From: CAVZXS01 sp963779325
GTDB lineage: Bacteria > Bacteroidota > Bacteroidia > Chitinophagales > Chitinophagaceae
DNA length: 64,000 nucleotides
Reading direction: 5' to 3'
Assembly (NCBI GenBank): GCA_963779325.1
Contig: CAVZXS010000002.1
Coordinates: 124,001-188,000 of the forward strand
Both the position numbers and the translations under genes were made by a program. Positions 15,879-24,013 of this stretch are shown here, in pieces (position 1 is the stretch's first letter; each line of letters begins with the position of its first letter). Below the pieces are notes generated by a model. It was not told where the DNA came from, did not search any database, and saw only the letters and a list, made by a program, of their open reading frames with translations.

Positions 15879-16617
15879 TGATATTATAAGTTACCGTTCC
15901 GTAACCTGAGTTGGTATAGTATTCACTGTTTGCTCTCCATCCGTTACCGTCGCGATGATCAAAAAAAGAATAATAATGCAGCTTACCTTTTTTACCGCCA
16001 ATGGCATTGAAGCTGTTGAACAAGCCGTTGCTGCCTGCAGTTTGTTGTGTTTCAAACTCAACGGGTTTATTTATCTCGCTGCCGTTACGCAAAATATAAT
16101 TTACCAATCCGCCAAACTGCGGACCGTATTGCAGGGAGCCTTGCCCTCTTACAATTTCTATTCGCTGTACCGCCTGCAACTGCGGGTTATAATATGCTTC
16201 GGGATACCCGAACGGATCCGCGGCGATATCATAACCGTTTTGGCGAACGTTAAATTCCCAACTGCGATTGGGGCTTAAGCCGCGGGCCGCAATACCTATT
16301 TGAATACCGCTTGGGTCGCTTTCCCAAATATGAATGCCCGGTACTTTGGCCAATACCTGTCGCATGGTATTGGTAACTATATTGCCCTGTACATTATCCA
16401 AAACAATCAGTGCATTTTTTTTACCCGCATAAATATTAGTACCTACTATTTCCGGCATCTGCTGGTAATCGCTCTTGCTGTTTCGGCCAACTACTGTTAC
16501 ATCGGGTAAAAATGTGATATGGTTTGAATCTTTTATTTGTATTGTATCCTTTGTTTGCGCTTTTATTCCGCTGAAAACTGATAATGAGATAATTATTGCC
16601 GCTGCTGTTTTAATCAT
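15853..16617 (-). CDS. N-terminal part (signal peptide and plug) of a frameshifted FecA-like TonB-dependent receptor
   Basis: The chosen ATG at 16617 gives a clean signal peptide (MIKTAAAIIISLSVFSGIKAQ); an in-frame ATG seven codons upstream also exists. The plug domain follows: MRQVLAKVPGIHIWESDPSG, IAARGLSPNRSWEFNVRQNG, and VQRIEIVRGQGSLQYGPQFGG. These are the features of iron-dicitrate-type (FecA-like) receptors, which import ferric chelates using TonB energy. The frame hits TGA shortly after SAKFSLDR because of the extra base near 15867-15870. Together the two parts would make about 734 residues, normal for the family. Confidence 0.88.
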   Translation of the reverse strand: MIKTAAAIIISLSVFSGIKAQTKDTIQIKDSNHITFLPDVTVVGRNSKSDYQQMPEIVGTNIYAGKKNALIVLDNVQGNIVTNTMRQVLAKVPGIHIWESDPSGIQIGIAARGLSPNRSWEFNVRQNGYDIAADPFGYPEAYYNPQLQAVQRIEIVRGQGSLQYGPQFGGLVNYILRNGSEINKPVEFETQQTAGSNGLFNSFNAIGGKKGKLHYYSFFDHRDGNGWRANSEYYTNSGYGTVTYNISAKFSLDR

Positions 16618-16861
16618 ACCTTTTGCTTTGGGCTGCAAATTGCCGCTTAATCAAACAATAGCTGTTACAGAATCGGGAAAACGGTTTACGGATGCGGGAA
16701 AACCCGTACTACTTGTTAAGCCTCAAGACAGACCTCCTTCATTGTCATGAATATGACACGGATTTGCGGTATCGGGGCTTGCAAAAACATTATAATGACT
16801 GTACCTTTACTGCGATGATTAAAATAACCGGAATGATCCGGTTAGAAAAAAAATAAAAATT

Positions 16862-17488
16862 ATGAGAACACTTAGTTTACTAATCGCAATATTTTTTCTA
16901 AGTAATACTGTAAATGCTCAACTGTCGGGCACTGATTCCGTACCTGTAAGACTGAGTACACTGGATGCAACTACTAAAGGCAGTGATGCTGTATTGGACT
17001 GGGAAGTAGTATGTTTTCTGGAGTATGCAAAATTTGAAATTCAACGTTCATCAAACGGTATCAATTATACTACCATTAATACTTTTGAAGCAGACAGGTT
17101 GAGATGTAAACAACCGTTTGATTTTACCGATGCAGGTATAACAGGTAAAACATTTTACCGAATAAGGGTTGGTGATATCGACGGAAAATTTTACAGTTCG
17201 AAAGTAGTAGCCGTTACCGGAAAAGACAGGGATTTTGAAATCAACAGCCTTACGCCGTCCATAGTAACTTCCAATGCCACACTGAGCGTTTCCTCCGCAG
17301 CCATTGATAAAGCCGAAGCAGTGATAACTAATTTTCAAGGAGCCGTTATAAAGCGATTGAAAGTAAATCTAAACAAAGGAGTTACCGAAATCCGGATTGA
17401 TGCAATTAGTTTGGCTAAAGGGAATTATATACTTACCGTCACAAACGGATTTTCAAAAGTAAAATCAACCAAGTTTACAAAACTGTAA
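16862..17488 (+). CDS. Secreted protein with a type IX secretion-like C-terminal sorting domain
   Basis: The 208-residue protein starts with a signal peptide (MRTLSLLIAIFFLSNTVNAQ). Residues about 25-120 form a beta-sandwich-like segment with VRLSTLDATTKGSDAVLDWE, FEIQRSSNGINYTTI and TFYRIRVGDIDGKFYSSKV, a pattern common in Bacteroidetes surface proteins. The C-terminal part (TPSIVTSNATLSV to LAKGNYILTVTNG, KSTKFTKL) has the layout of a type IX secretion sorting domain. The function is unknown. It is transcribed away from the FecA-like receptor. Confidence 0.8.
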   Translation: MRTLSLLIAIFFLSNTVNAQLSGTDSVPVRLSTLDATTKGSDAVLDWEVVCFLEYAKFEIQRSSNGINYTTINTFEADRLRCKQPFDFTDAGITGKTFYRIRVGDIDGKFYSSKVVAVTGKDRDFEINSLTPSIVTSNATLSVSSAAIDKAEAVITNFQGAVIKRLKVNLNKGVTEIRIDAISLAKGNYILTVTNGFSKVKSTKFTKL

Positions 17489-17577
17489 TTGTATTGCAAG
17501 TTAATTGATGAACTTCGGTTTTTTTCAAGGATTTGAATATCGTGCATGAGTTGTAATAGACCGGCGTTCAAAGAAAA

Positions 17578-18036
17578 TTACTTTTTCGTCAGTTGATCAA
17601 TGTCATCCAAATCTTTTAATCTCCCGGCTTCTTTTTTTGCCTTAATTAAATCATTCAAGTGAAGTGTTCTTACGGTTATTTCATCAACTTCGTATATTTT
17701 TGAAATGGCGAAACACTCTTTGAAATCAAGCCCTTTAACGGCTGTCATAATATCAATAGCAGTTGGTTTACGTCCGAATTTGAAAACATCCCATTGTTTA
17801 TGAGTAAGGAAATTTTCCCGGGTCATATCAAAGACCGGCATTTTAAACTCTTGAAATGCTTTTAGTAATTTTTTATAGTTTTCTTCTGTTTTCTCCACCC
17901 AAATATCCATATCGCCTGTAACTCTTGAGTGCCCATGCAGTATAACTGAAAAGCCGCCTACTAAAATATAATCAACATCGGCGTTAACTAATGCCCTGAT
18001 GAAATCCCTGAAATCATCGTTGAATATATTTCCCAT
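17578..18036 (-). CDS. Nucleotidyltransferase-fold protein
   Basis: The 152-residue protein opens with a nucleotidyltransferase signature: YILVGGFSVILHGHSRVTGDMDIWVE, where GG and DMDIW carry the phosphate-binding loop and the metal-binding aspartates. Later FGRKPTAIDIMTAV provides a likely third acidic residue. Proteins of this type occur as single-domain relatives of the AbiEii and MNT toxin/antitoxin enzymes, and also as genes of unknown role. The start ATG overlaps the stop of a 71-codon gene by one base, so the two are translationally coupled. Confidence 0.82.
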   Translation of the reverse strand: MGNIFNDDFRDFIRALVNADVDYILVGGFSVILHGHSRVTGDMDIWVEKTEENYKKLLKAFQEFKMPVFDMTRENFLTHKQWDVFKFGRKPTAIDIMTAVKGLDFKECFAISKIYEVDEITVRTLHLNDLIKAKKEAGRLKDLDDIDQLTKK

Positions 18037-18251
18037 TATAGCTGCTTACTTTTTGAGAAAATTGTTTTATCCATTTTTGGAGGATTATTTATATCAAAAT
18101 TATAAGCTATGCTTGTAAGATATAAAGCTATTTCCAGGCGTTCTTCTACAGAATAATTCCTGTAATCCCGTTGGTAGTCATCGGCTTCCTGAACCGTCAT
18201 GCCCTGAAAGGCTGTTCGGTCAAGTTTATATGGGTTGCTTTTGTTTTCCAT
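18036..18251 (-). CDS. Small protein coupled to the nucleotidyltransferase
   Basis: The 71-residue soluble protein contains MTVQEADDYQRDYRNYSVEERLEIA and then AYNFDINNPPKMDKTIFS. It shares one base with the nucleotidyltransferase start. Similar small proteins are, as I recall, often encoded beside such nucleotidyltransferases in Bacteroidetes. It might be a partner subunit or one half of a toxin-antitoxin pair; nothing in the sequence proves this. Confidence 0.72.
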   Translation of the reverse strand: MENKSNPYKLDRTAFQGMTVQEADDYQRDYRNYSVEERLEIALYLTSIAYNFDINNPPKMDKTIFSKSKQL

Positions 18252-18442
18252 AAATCAAATTTACTAAAACTATTTGTTGAATTTTAATTATAAATAAGAT
18301 GATTAAACCGGGCGTATACCTTGACTGCATAATCAGTAACCAAACCTTAAAGGCCCGGAAATTTCAATAAATTTTCATAAACCGTCGACAAACTGTGCAA
18401 AAGGCGGGAATAGTTTTTCAGATTATAATAAGATTTCTGAAA

Positions 18443-18450
18443 TATATTTG
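18443..18450 (+). promoter_or_regulatory. Candidate -7 box for purQ
   Basis: TATATTTG fits the Bacteroidetes -7 consensus TAnnTTTG and lies 19 bases before the purQ ATG. No clear TTTG -33 box is seen at the usual spacing. Confidence 0.35.
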
Positions 18451-18469
18451 CTGCTCAAATACTTCCTTT

Positions 18470-19144
18470 ATGAAATTTGGCGTAGTTGTTTTCCCGGGCT
18501 CTAATTGTGATCATGATATGCAGCATGCGCTGGAGCATGATTTGGGTAAAGAAGTTATAATGCTTTGGCATAAGGACAGGGATATTTCTCAATTTTCGAC
18601 CGAGGATTGTCTTATTCTCCCGGGTGGCTTTTCTTACGGCGATTATTTACGCTGCGGCGCCATCGCCCGTTTCAGCCCTATGATGCAAAGCGTAATTGAT
18701 TTTGCCAACAGGGGCGGAAAAGTTTTTGGCGTTTGTAATGGTTTTCAGATATTATGCGAATCGCATCTGCTGCCCGGCGCTTTACTGCGCAATGCCAATC
18801 AGCAATATGTTTGCAAAAATGTTTTTATAACAAACGATACGGGCAAAGTATATAAAATTCCCATCGCACATGGCGAGGGCAGGTATCATGCCGATGAAAA
18901 AGCATTAGATAAGCTGGAGGCGAACGGGCAGGTAATTTTTTATTATTGTAATGAAAGCGGTAAAATAACGAAAGACGCCAACCCCAACGGGGCAAGCCGC
19001 AACATTGCCGGAATCTGCAATACACAAAAAAATGTATATGGTATGATGCCGCACCCCGAAAGGGCTTGTTCGGCGGCATTAAATAATACAGACGGCAGAG
19101 AGATATTGCAGACTTTGATAATGGCTGAAGCACTGGTATCTTAA
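18470..19144 (+). CDS. purQ: Phosphoribosylformylglycinamidine synthase, glutaminase subunit (PurQ)
   Basis: From the ATG at 18470 the protein is 224 residues, the normal PurQ length. An upstream in-frame ATG at 18395 would add 25 unrelated residues and run through the promoter-like TATATTTG box, so I reject it. PurQ is a class I glutamine amidotransferase that feeds ammonia to PurL in purine synthesis. Cys89 (FGVCNGFQIL), His195 and Glu197 (MMPHPERAC) form the catalytic triad, and LILPGGFSYGDYLRCGAIAR is a PurQ signature. No other pur gene is adjacent. Confidence 0.95.
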   Translation: MKFGVVVFPGSNCDHDMQHALEHDLGKEVIMLWHKDRDISQFSTEDCLILPGGFSYGDYLRCGAIARFSPMMQSVIDFANRGGKVFGVCNGFQILCESHLLPGALLRNANQQYVCKNVFITNDTGKVYKIPIAHGEGRYHADEKALDKLEANGQVIFYYCNESGKITKDANPNGASRNIAGICNTQKNVYGMMPHPERACSAALNNTDGREILQTLIMAEALVS

Positions 19145-19324
19145 TTATCTTTTTAGAAAAATTGTAAATATTAGGTTAAAAAGTTCTGTTTGAAAGTAAA
19201 AAGAAGATGTTTGTCGTCTTGCTTACCCGGCAGACGGAACAATTATCGGATATTTGCAGTATAAATTTTAACAGTATAAAAGCGGCAAAAGCAGGACTTT
19301 TGCCTTCTTATAAATAAATAGAAA

Positions 19325-19774
19325 ATGAAAAAAATTATATTCTCACTGTTTGTATTGTTTGCAGGTATTACGGCTACTGCGCAAAACCCGGTTACCTGGT
19401 CGTACAGCGCTAAAAAGACGGCCGATAAAACGTACGAAATAACAATAGTGGCAACCATCACAAACGGATGGCATTTGTATTCTCAAATACAGCCCTCCGA
19501 TGCCATTGCTATACCTACTTCTATTAAAATAAATAATAATCCCCTGGTTATAAAAGACGGAAAAATTAAAGAGATAGGTAAACTGGAAAAATATAAGGAC
19601 AAGGAATTGGGCATAAGCGCCAATCAATATTCCAATACGGTAAGCTTCGTGCAGAAAGTAAAATTGAAAGGAAAAGTAAAAACCAATGTAAGCGGCAGTA
19701 TTGAATTCCAAACCTGTGATGATAAAAAATGTTTACCCCCTAAAACTGTTACCTTTAATGTGCCGGTTCAATAA
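19325..19774 (+). CDS. Secreted DsbD N-terminal-domain protein
   Basis: The 149-residue protein has a signal peptide (MKKIIFSLFVLFAGITATAQ) followed by one immunoglobulin-like DsbD alpha domain: NGWHLYSQIQPSDAIAIPTSI and FQTCDDKKCLPPKTVTFNVP, with the CxxxxC pair. In DsbD this domain receives electrons from the membrane domain and passes them to periplasmic partners. The next gene is a full DsbD homologue with its own such domain, so this looks like a duplicated, stand-alone electron acceptor. A terminator-like hairpin separates the two. Confidence 0.87.
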   Translation: MKKIIFSLFVLFAGITATAQNPVTWSYSAKKTADKTYEITIVATITNGWHLYSQIQPSDAIAIPTSIKINNNPLVIKDGKIKEIGKLEKYKDKELGISANQYSNTVSFVQKVKLKGKVKTNVSGSIEFQTCDDKKCLPPKTVTFNVPVQ

Positions 19775-19802
19775 TTAATTGATTAAATATTATTCTATAT
19801 AT

Positions 19803-19836
19803 AAACGGGTTCTTGCGAAAGACCCGTTTGATTTTT
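19803..19836 (+). terminator. Terminator or attenuator hairpin between the two DsbD-type genes
   Basis: AAACGGGTTCTT (19803-19814) pairs with AAGACCCGTTT (19819-19829) with one bulged base, and a T run follows. It sits between the stop of the first gene and the start of the second, only 13 bases before that ATG. Confidence 0.7.
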
Positions 19837-19848
19837 CAATAAGATGTT

Positions 19849-21801
19849 ATGAAATATTTGTTACGTGTTTTTTTGCTGAGCCTTAGTGTTTTTTTTATAA
19901 ATGATCTGCATGCACAAGACAGCACGGCGAGTCCTTTTAAATGGAAATCGGAAAGTAAAAAAATAGACGAAAGAAAATACGAACTCTCTTTTTCTACAGA
20001 AGGAGTTAAAGGATGGCAACTGTATTCGCCGGTACAAACTTTAGCCGATTTAGATAAAACCACAGAATTAATATTCAGCGATTCATCTATTCGCCTGCAG
20101 GGGAATATCGCAGAAGGCAGTTCTTCTAAATCAATCAGTAGCGCTATTTTTGAAAATAAGCCTGTAAAAGTATTTGACGGACCGGCTATTATCAAAGCCG
20201 TTATACAGTTTGACAGTATTGTACCCGCTAATTTACAAGGCACCCTCAATTATACTTACGGAAATGATACAACTTTTAATGCGGCTATTCCGTTGCCTTT
20301 TAGTGTTACTATGCAAGATGGTGTAGCTGCCGCCACAAGAATAAAAGTTGCTTCTATTGATATTGAGAACCCGGTAAATAATTGCGGTGATGAAGGAACA
20401 AAGAATAAAAGTATCCTTACCATTTTTTTATTGGGTTTCCTTGGCGGGTTTATCGCTTTGCTTACTCCCTGTGTATTTCCTTTAATACCGGTTACGGTTA
20501 CTTTTTTTACTAAAAAATCGCCAAATAAAAAGAAAGGAATGACCAATGCAATTCTTTACGGACTGTTTATCTTTTTAATTTATGTGGCCATCACTATTCC
20601 GTTTCATTTAACCGGTTCTGCAAAAAGCGAAGTGTTTAATAATATATCCACCAATGTATGGTTGAATCTTTTATTCTTTGTCATTTTTGTCATATTCGCT
20701 TTTTCTTTCTTCGGGTTTTATGAAATCGGGTTACCCTCATCATTGGCCAATAAAGCCGATTCCAAATCCGGTGCGGGTAATATACTCGGTATATTTTTTA
20801 TGGCGGCTACATTAACCATTGTTTCATTTTCCTGTACAGGTCCAATATTAGGTACATTACTTGCAGGTGTGGCAGACGGCGGCGCTTGGCCGCTCACAGC
20901 AGGTGCGGCGGGTTTCGGTCTTGCACTTGGTTTACCCTTTGCATTATTTGCTATGTTTCCTAACTGGTTACAATCATTGCCCAAATCGGGCGGCTGGATG
21001 ACTACGGTAAAAGTTGTATTGGGATTTGTTGAATTGGCGTTGGCTGTAAAATTTTTAGCCAATGCCGATAATGTGGAGCAATGGGGTATAATAAAAAGAG
21101 AAGTATTTGTTGCATTGTGGGTTCTTATAGGTGCAGCTATAGTTCTTTACTTATCCGGTATTATTCGTTTTGGTCATGATGCGCCGGTAAAAAAGTTTTC
21201 AAAAACAAGAATTGCTTTTATAGCAATATTCGCCGCATTTACAATTTACTTAGTACCCGGATTATTCAATTCTGCTTGGGCTAATTTAAAATTATTGAGC
21301 GGGTTTCCGCCGCCGCTATCGTACAGTCTATATCCTCATCATGTATTGCATGCTAAAGGTGTAAAACCGATTGTAAATGATTATGAAGCGGCATTGAAAA
21401 AAGCGAAGACCGAAAACAAACCCGTGCTGATAGATTTTACCGGATGGGCCTGTGTCAACTGCCGGCGAATGGAGGAAAAAGTGTGGACGAATAATGAAGT
21501 GGATAGCCTGATGCGAAAAGAATTTGTTGTTATTTCTCTATACGTGGATGAAAGAACAAAGTTGCCGTTAAAAGATCAAATTACTTATACAACTTCAGCC
21601 GGTAATGAGGAATCAATCGTTACTATCGGCGATAAATGGACGGCTTTTCAAAAAGAAAATTTTAAAGCGGTATCACAGCCTCAGTATATTATCATCAGCC
21701 CCGATGAGAAAGCATTGACTAAATCTAAATTTTATACACCCAACCCCGGCGAATTTGCCGATTGGCTAAAATGCGGATTGGATGCTTACCGGAAAAAATG
21801 A
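19849..21801 (+). CDS. Thiol:disulfide interchange protein, DsbD family
   Basis: The 650-residue protein has a signal peptide, an N-terminal DsbD-like domain (about 25-150; GVKGWQLYSPVQTL), a membrane domain of about eight helices (about 180-480) and a C-terminal thioredoxin domain (about 500-650). The membrane domain holds the conserved cysteines in TPCVFPLIPVTVTFF (near residue 209) and SFSCTGPILGTLL (near 328). The thioredoxin domain has WACVNCRRME (Cys near 534 and 537). It moves reducing equivalents from cytoplasmic thioredoxin to the periplasm. The N-terminal domain appears to lack the CxxxxC pair present in the upstream protein, so that protein may supply it. Confidence 0.93.
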   Translation: MKYLLRVFLLSLSVFFINDLHAQDSTASPFKWKSESKKIDERKYELSFSTEGVKGWQLYSPVQTLADLDKTTELIFSDSSIRLQGNIAEGSSSKSISSAIFENKPVKVFDGPAIIKAVIQFDSIVPANLQGTLNYTYGNDTTFNAAIPLPFSVTMQDGVAAATRIKVASIDIENPVNNCGDEGTKNKSILTIFLLGFLGGFIALLTPCVFPLIPVTVTFFTKKSPNKKKGMTNAILYGLFIFLIYVAITIPFHLTGSAKSEVFNNISTNVWLNLLFFVIFVIFAFSFFGFYEIGLPSSLANKADSKSGAGNILGIFFMAATLTIVSFSCTGPILGTLLAGVADGGAWPLTAGAAGFGLALGLPFALFAMFPNWLQSLPKSGGWMTTVKVVLGFVELALAVKFLANADNVEQWGIIKREVFVALWVLIGAAIVLYLSGIIRFGHDAPVKKFSKTRIAFIAIFAAFTIYLVPGLFNSAWANLKLLSGFPPPLSYSLYPHHVLHAKGVKPIVNDYEAALKKAKTENKPVLIDFTGWACVNCRRMEEKVWTNNEVDSLMRKEFVVISLYVDERTKLPLKDQITYTTSAGNEESIVTIGDKWTAFQKENFKAVSQPQYIIISPDEKALTKSKFYTPNPGEFADWLKCGLDAYRKK

Positions 21802-21815
21802 TTGATAACTGCTTA

Positions 21816-22484
21816 CTATTTAAGCTTCATTGCTACGCCGATATTAGCTGTTACGGCAGGTTTGGGTAGTACCGTAAAATTTCCTTCACCGATAATGGCG
21901 AAATTTTTCCCGGCAAAATAACGCAGGCCTATTAAGGTGCGTAGACCAAACGGCGTAGGCGCGGTAAAAGTCTTACCGGGTATTTCATTGCCGTTATTGT
22001 CTTTATACGAACCGTTCCATAAGTTCAACCCGACGGTACCTTTTACATAAGGATCTAATTTATCGGTAGTATAAATATGGTAATAAGATGACAGGCCAAT
22101 TTGAAATTGATTGATACTGCCTGTGTAGGAGTCGCTAAACAAGCTCGATGAATATGTTTGTTCGCCACTTGCATAAAGCAGAGAAAGACCAAGACCGAAA
22201 TTATCATTAACTAAATACTCGTAATCGAGCATAAATGGCCCGACGGATTTCTTTGTCGACGTATTGAAAAGTACAGGGGCGATGCCGCCAAAATCTAAAA
22301 AATTGGAAACCTTATTGGGTGTGCCTGCAGAAACGGATAAAATCTGCGATTTTTTTTGTAACACAGGTGTTCCTTCAAAAGCTTTCTTAGGTTTTGCGGC
22401 TTCTAATATCTCTCTTATTTGCGATTGTGCTGATAATGAAAGCAATAGTAATATAACTACGACTAACTTTTTACTCATAAACAT
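21816..22484 (-). CDS. Outer-membrane beta-barrel protein
   Basis: The 222-residue protein has a signal peptide (MSKKLVVVILLLLSLSAQSQ, from the second Met at 22478; the first Met is also possible). The mature part forms a small barrel: VGPFMLDYEYLVNDNFGLGLSLLYAS, INQFQIGLSSYYHI, LRTLIGLRYFAGKNFAIIGE and the final strand VTANIGVAMKLK. The final residue is Lys, after LKLK, not the usual aromatic. The function is unknown; such small barrels are common in Bacteroidetes. The gene converges on dsbD with a 14-base gap. Confidence 0.83.
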   Translation of the reverse strand: MFMSKKLVVVILLLLSLSAQSQIREILEAAKPKKAFEGTPVLQKKSQILSVSAGTPNKVSNFLDFGGIAPVLFNTSTKKSVGPFMLDYEYLVNDNFGLGLSLLYASGEQTYSSSLFSDSYTGSINQFQIGLSSYYHIYTTDKLDPYVKGTVGLNLWNGSYKDNNGNEIPGKTFTAPTPFGLRTLIGLRYFAGKNFAIIGEGNFTVLPKPAVTANIGVAMKLK

Positions 22485-22695
22485 GTAATTGAATTTATAC
22501 TTTTATATGAGCAATTAATAAAGCTATTGGTTGCAAATTGGTGCTGATCTGTTTCAACTTCCTTTTGTTTATTATTGTTTTGGGATGCAGGGGAAAATAG
22601 CAGTTGTTAGATTAGCTCATAAAATTATTTAAATGAATCCCTGACCCGAAGTTTCGGATGATTCAGAAAGGTAGATGTTTATCTAGTATTTTGAC

Positions 22696-22804
22696 AACCT
22701 TAGTAGAAGAATAGTTGCCCCAATCTCCGGAACCTTATTATTTTATTTTGATTAATAAAGTAATAAGGTCAAGTCAATCATCCAATTTCATTTCTACTAA
22801 GGTT
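22696..22804. mobile_element. Nested inverted-repeat element, copy A
   Basis: Outer arms AACCTTAGTAGAA (22696-22708) and TTCTACTAAGGTT (22792-22804) are a perfect 13-bp inverted repeat. Inner arms ACCTTATTA and TAATAAGGT (22732-22740, 22761-22769) nest inside. The 28.8-kb copy has the same four arms in the same order. The element lies in the 372-base gap between two convergently oriented minus-strand neighbours and has no open frame of its own. It looks like a miniature transposon or a folded RNA gene. Confidence 0.72.
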
Positions 22805-22856
22805 AGCGAAGTTTCCTGCAAGCGGATACAGAAAAAATTATTTGCTTCAACCCGTT

Positions 22857-23813
22857 TTAAATATTTGCAATTTCTTCCTTTTCTTCTTTTAATGATGACC
22901 TGCTTTTAAATAAAAGAGGAAGGTTGGCGATTAAAAGTCCCGTAAAAACTATAATCATGCTGATAATATGATTGCCTGTAAATTCTTCTTTTAGAATAAT
23001 AACCGCTTCCAGGCTGCTGAAAATGGGTATAAGATTTCCGAATAAAGCCGTTGGCCCCGATCCTAATTTATGTATGGCAATGTTCCAGATTAAAAAACAA
23101 ATAACGGAAGCTCCCAACCCCAGGTATAAAATAACCAGCACCAAATACATGTTCCATTGAACAGGTGCGGTATAAGAAAACTCTACGAGGTAAAAAGGAA
23201 ATAATAAAATAGTACCGAAAGCAAAAACGATGAATAAAAAGTTAACCCTTGAAACGGACGCGGGTTTTTTTCGAACCAGCGTATTGTAGATGGCGAAATT
23301 TAATGCGGCCAATAATACCCATGCATCACCTTTGGTAAATTTAAATGTCAGCAGGTTTTCAAAATTTCCTTTTGATAAAAGAAATAAAATACCGCTTACG
23401 CAGATGGCCATACCGATTATTTTTAACCATCCTATTTTTTCTTTTAAAAATATACGGGCTAAGATAACAGACATGATGGGAGAGGAGGTGGTTCCTATCA
23501 ATGCTAAGTTGATTGCCGATGTATGGTGTGCGCCAATATAAACAAACGTATTAAAAAGTGCGATGCCGGTAAGTGATATCCAAAAGAAATACCGCCATGA
23601 TTTTTTTACCGCGGGCCATTCATTTTTAAAATATTTATAAGCGAACGGAAAAATAATAACAGAAGCAGTAAGCCACCTGTAAAAAGCAAGACTGACCGGA
23701 GGAATTTGTTTGTACACACCCCGTGCCACAATAAAATTGCCCGACCAAATAAGTGTAGCCAATACAGCAAGACTGACGCCGATAAGAATATTGTTTTTGC
23801 CCGATGATTGCAT
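22857..23813 (-). CDS. EamA-family (DMT superfamily) transporter
   Basis: The 318-residue protein has ten predicted membrane helices in two EamA repeats of five. Landmarks are LIWSGNFIVARGVYKQIPPVSLAFYRW in the first repeat and LGASVICFLIWNIAIHKLGSG with NLIPIFSSLEAVIILKEE in the second. This superfamily exports or imports small metabolites such as amino acids. The substrate is unknown. It is probably an inner-membrane protein with a cytoplasmic C-terminal tail rich in Glu and Lys. Confidence 0.9.
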   Translation of the reverse strand: MQSSGKNNILIGVSLAVLATLIWSGNFIVARGVYKQIPPVSLAFYRWLTASVIIFPFAYKYFKNEWPAVKKSWRYFFWISLTGIALFNTFVYIGAHHTSAINLALIGTTSSPIMSVILARIFLKEKIGWLKIIGMAICVSGILFLLSKGNFENLLTFKFTKGDAWVLLAALNFAIYNTLVRKKPASVSRVNFLFIVFAFGTILLFPFYLVEFSYTAPVQWNMYLVLVILYLGLGASVICFLIWNIAIHKLGSGPTALFGNLIPIFSSLEAVIILKEEFTGNHIISMIIVFTGLLIANLPLLFKSRSSLKEEKEEIANI

Positions 23814-23903
23814 GAAAAATATATAAACAGCGAAGATAGCTTTTGCAGAATGAAAATTTGAGGAAGATTAATGATGTATTTATTTGTAAATGCTGAATAC
23901 TTG

Positions 23904-23965
23904 AACCCACCCCTTTGAATACATTCTTTTGCGAATATACCTAAGCCCCTCCGTCGGAGGGGAGG
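23904..23965. repeat. AACCCACCCC...CCCCTCC/GGAGGGG dispersed repeat
   Basis: AACCCACCCC (23904-23913) precedes TGAATACA, TTGCGAATA and the hairpin CCCCTCC-GTC-GGAGGGG (23946-23962). The inverted copy at 35286-35373 shares the AACCCACCCC, TGAATA and TGCGAA words in the same order. Confidence 0.65.
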
Positions 23966-24013
23966 CGCAGTTTACCAATCGTAAATGCAATGAAACTATC
24001 TTCAGCATCCATG

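Noticed and set aside
18395..18469. Upstream start for purQ
   Set aside because: It adds 25 unrelated residues and passes through a promoter-like TATATTTG box; PurQ begins at MKFGVVVFPG.
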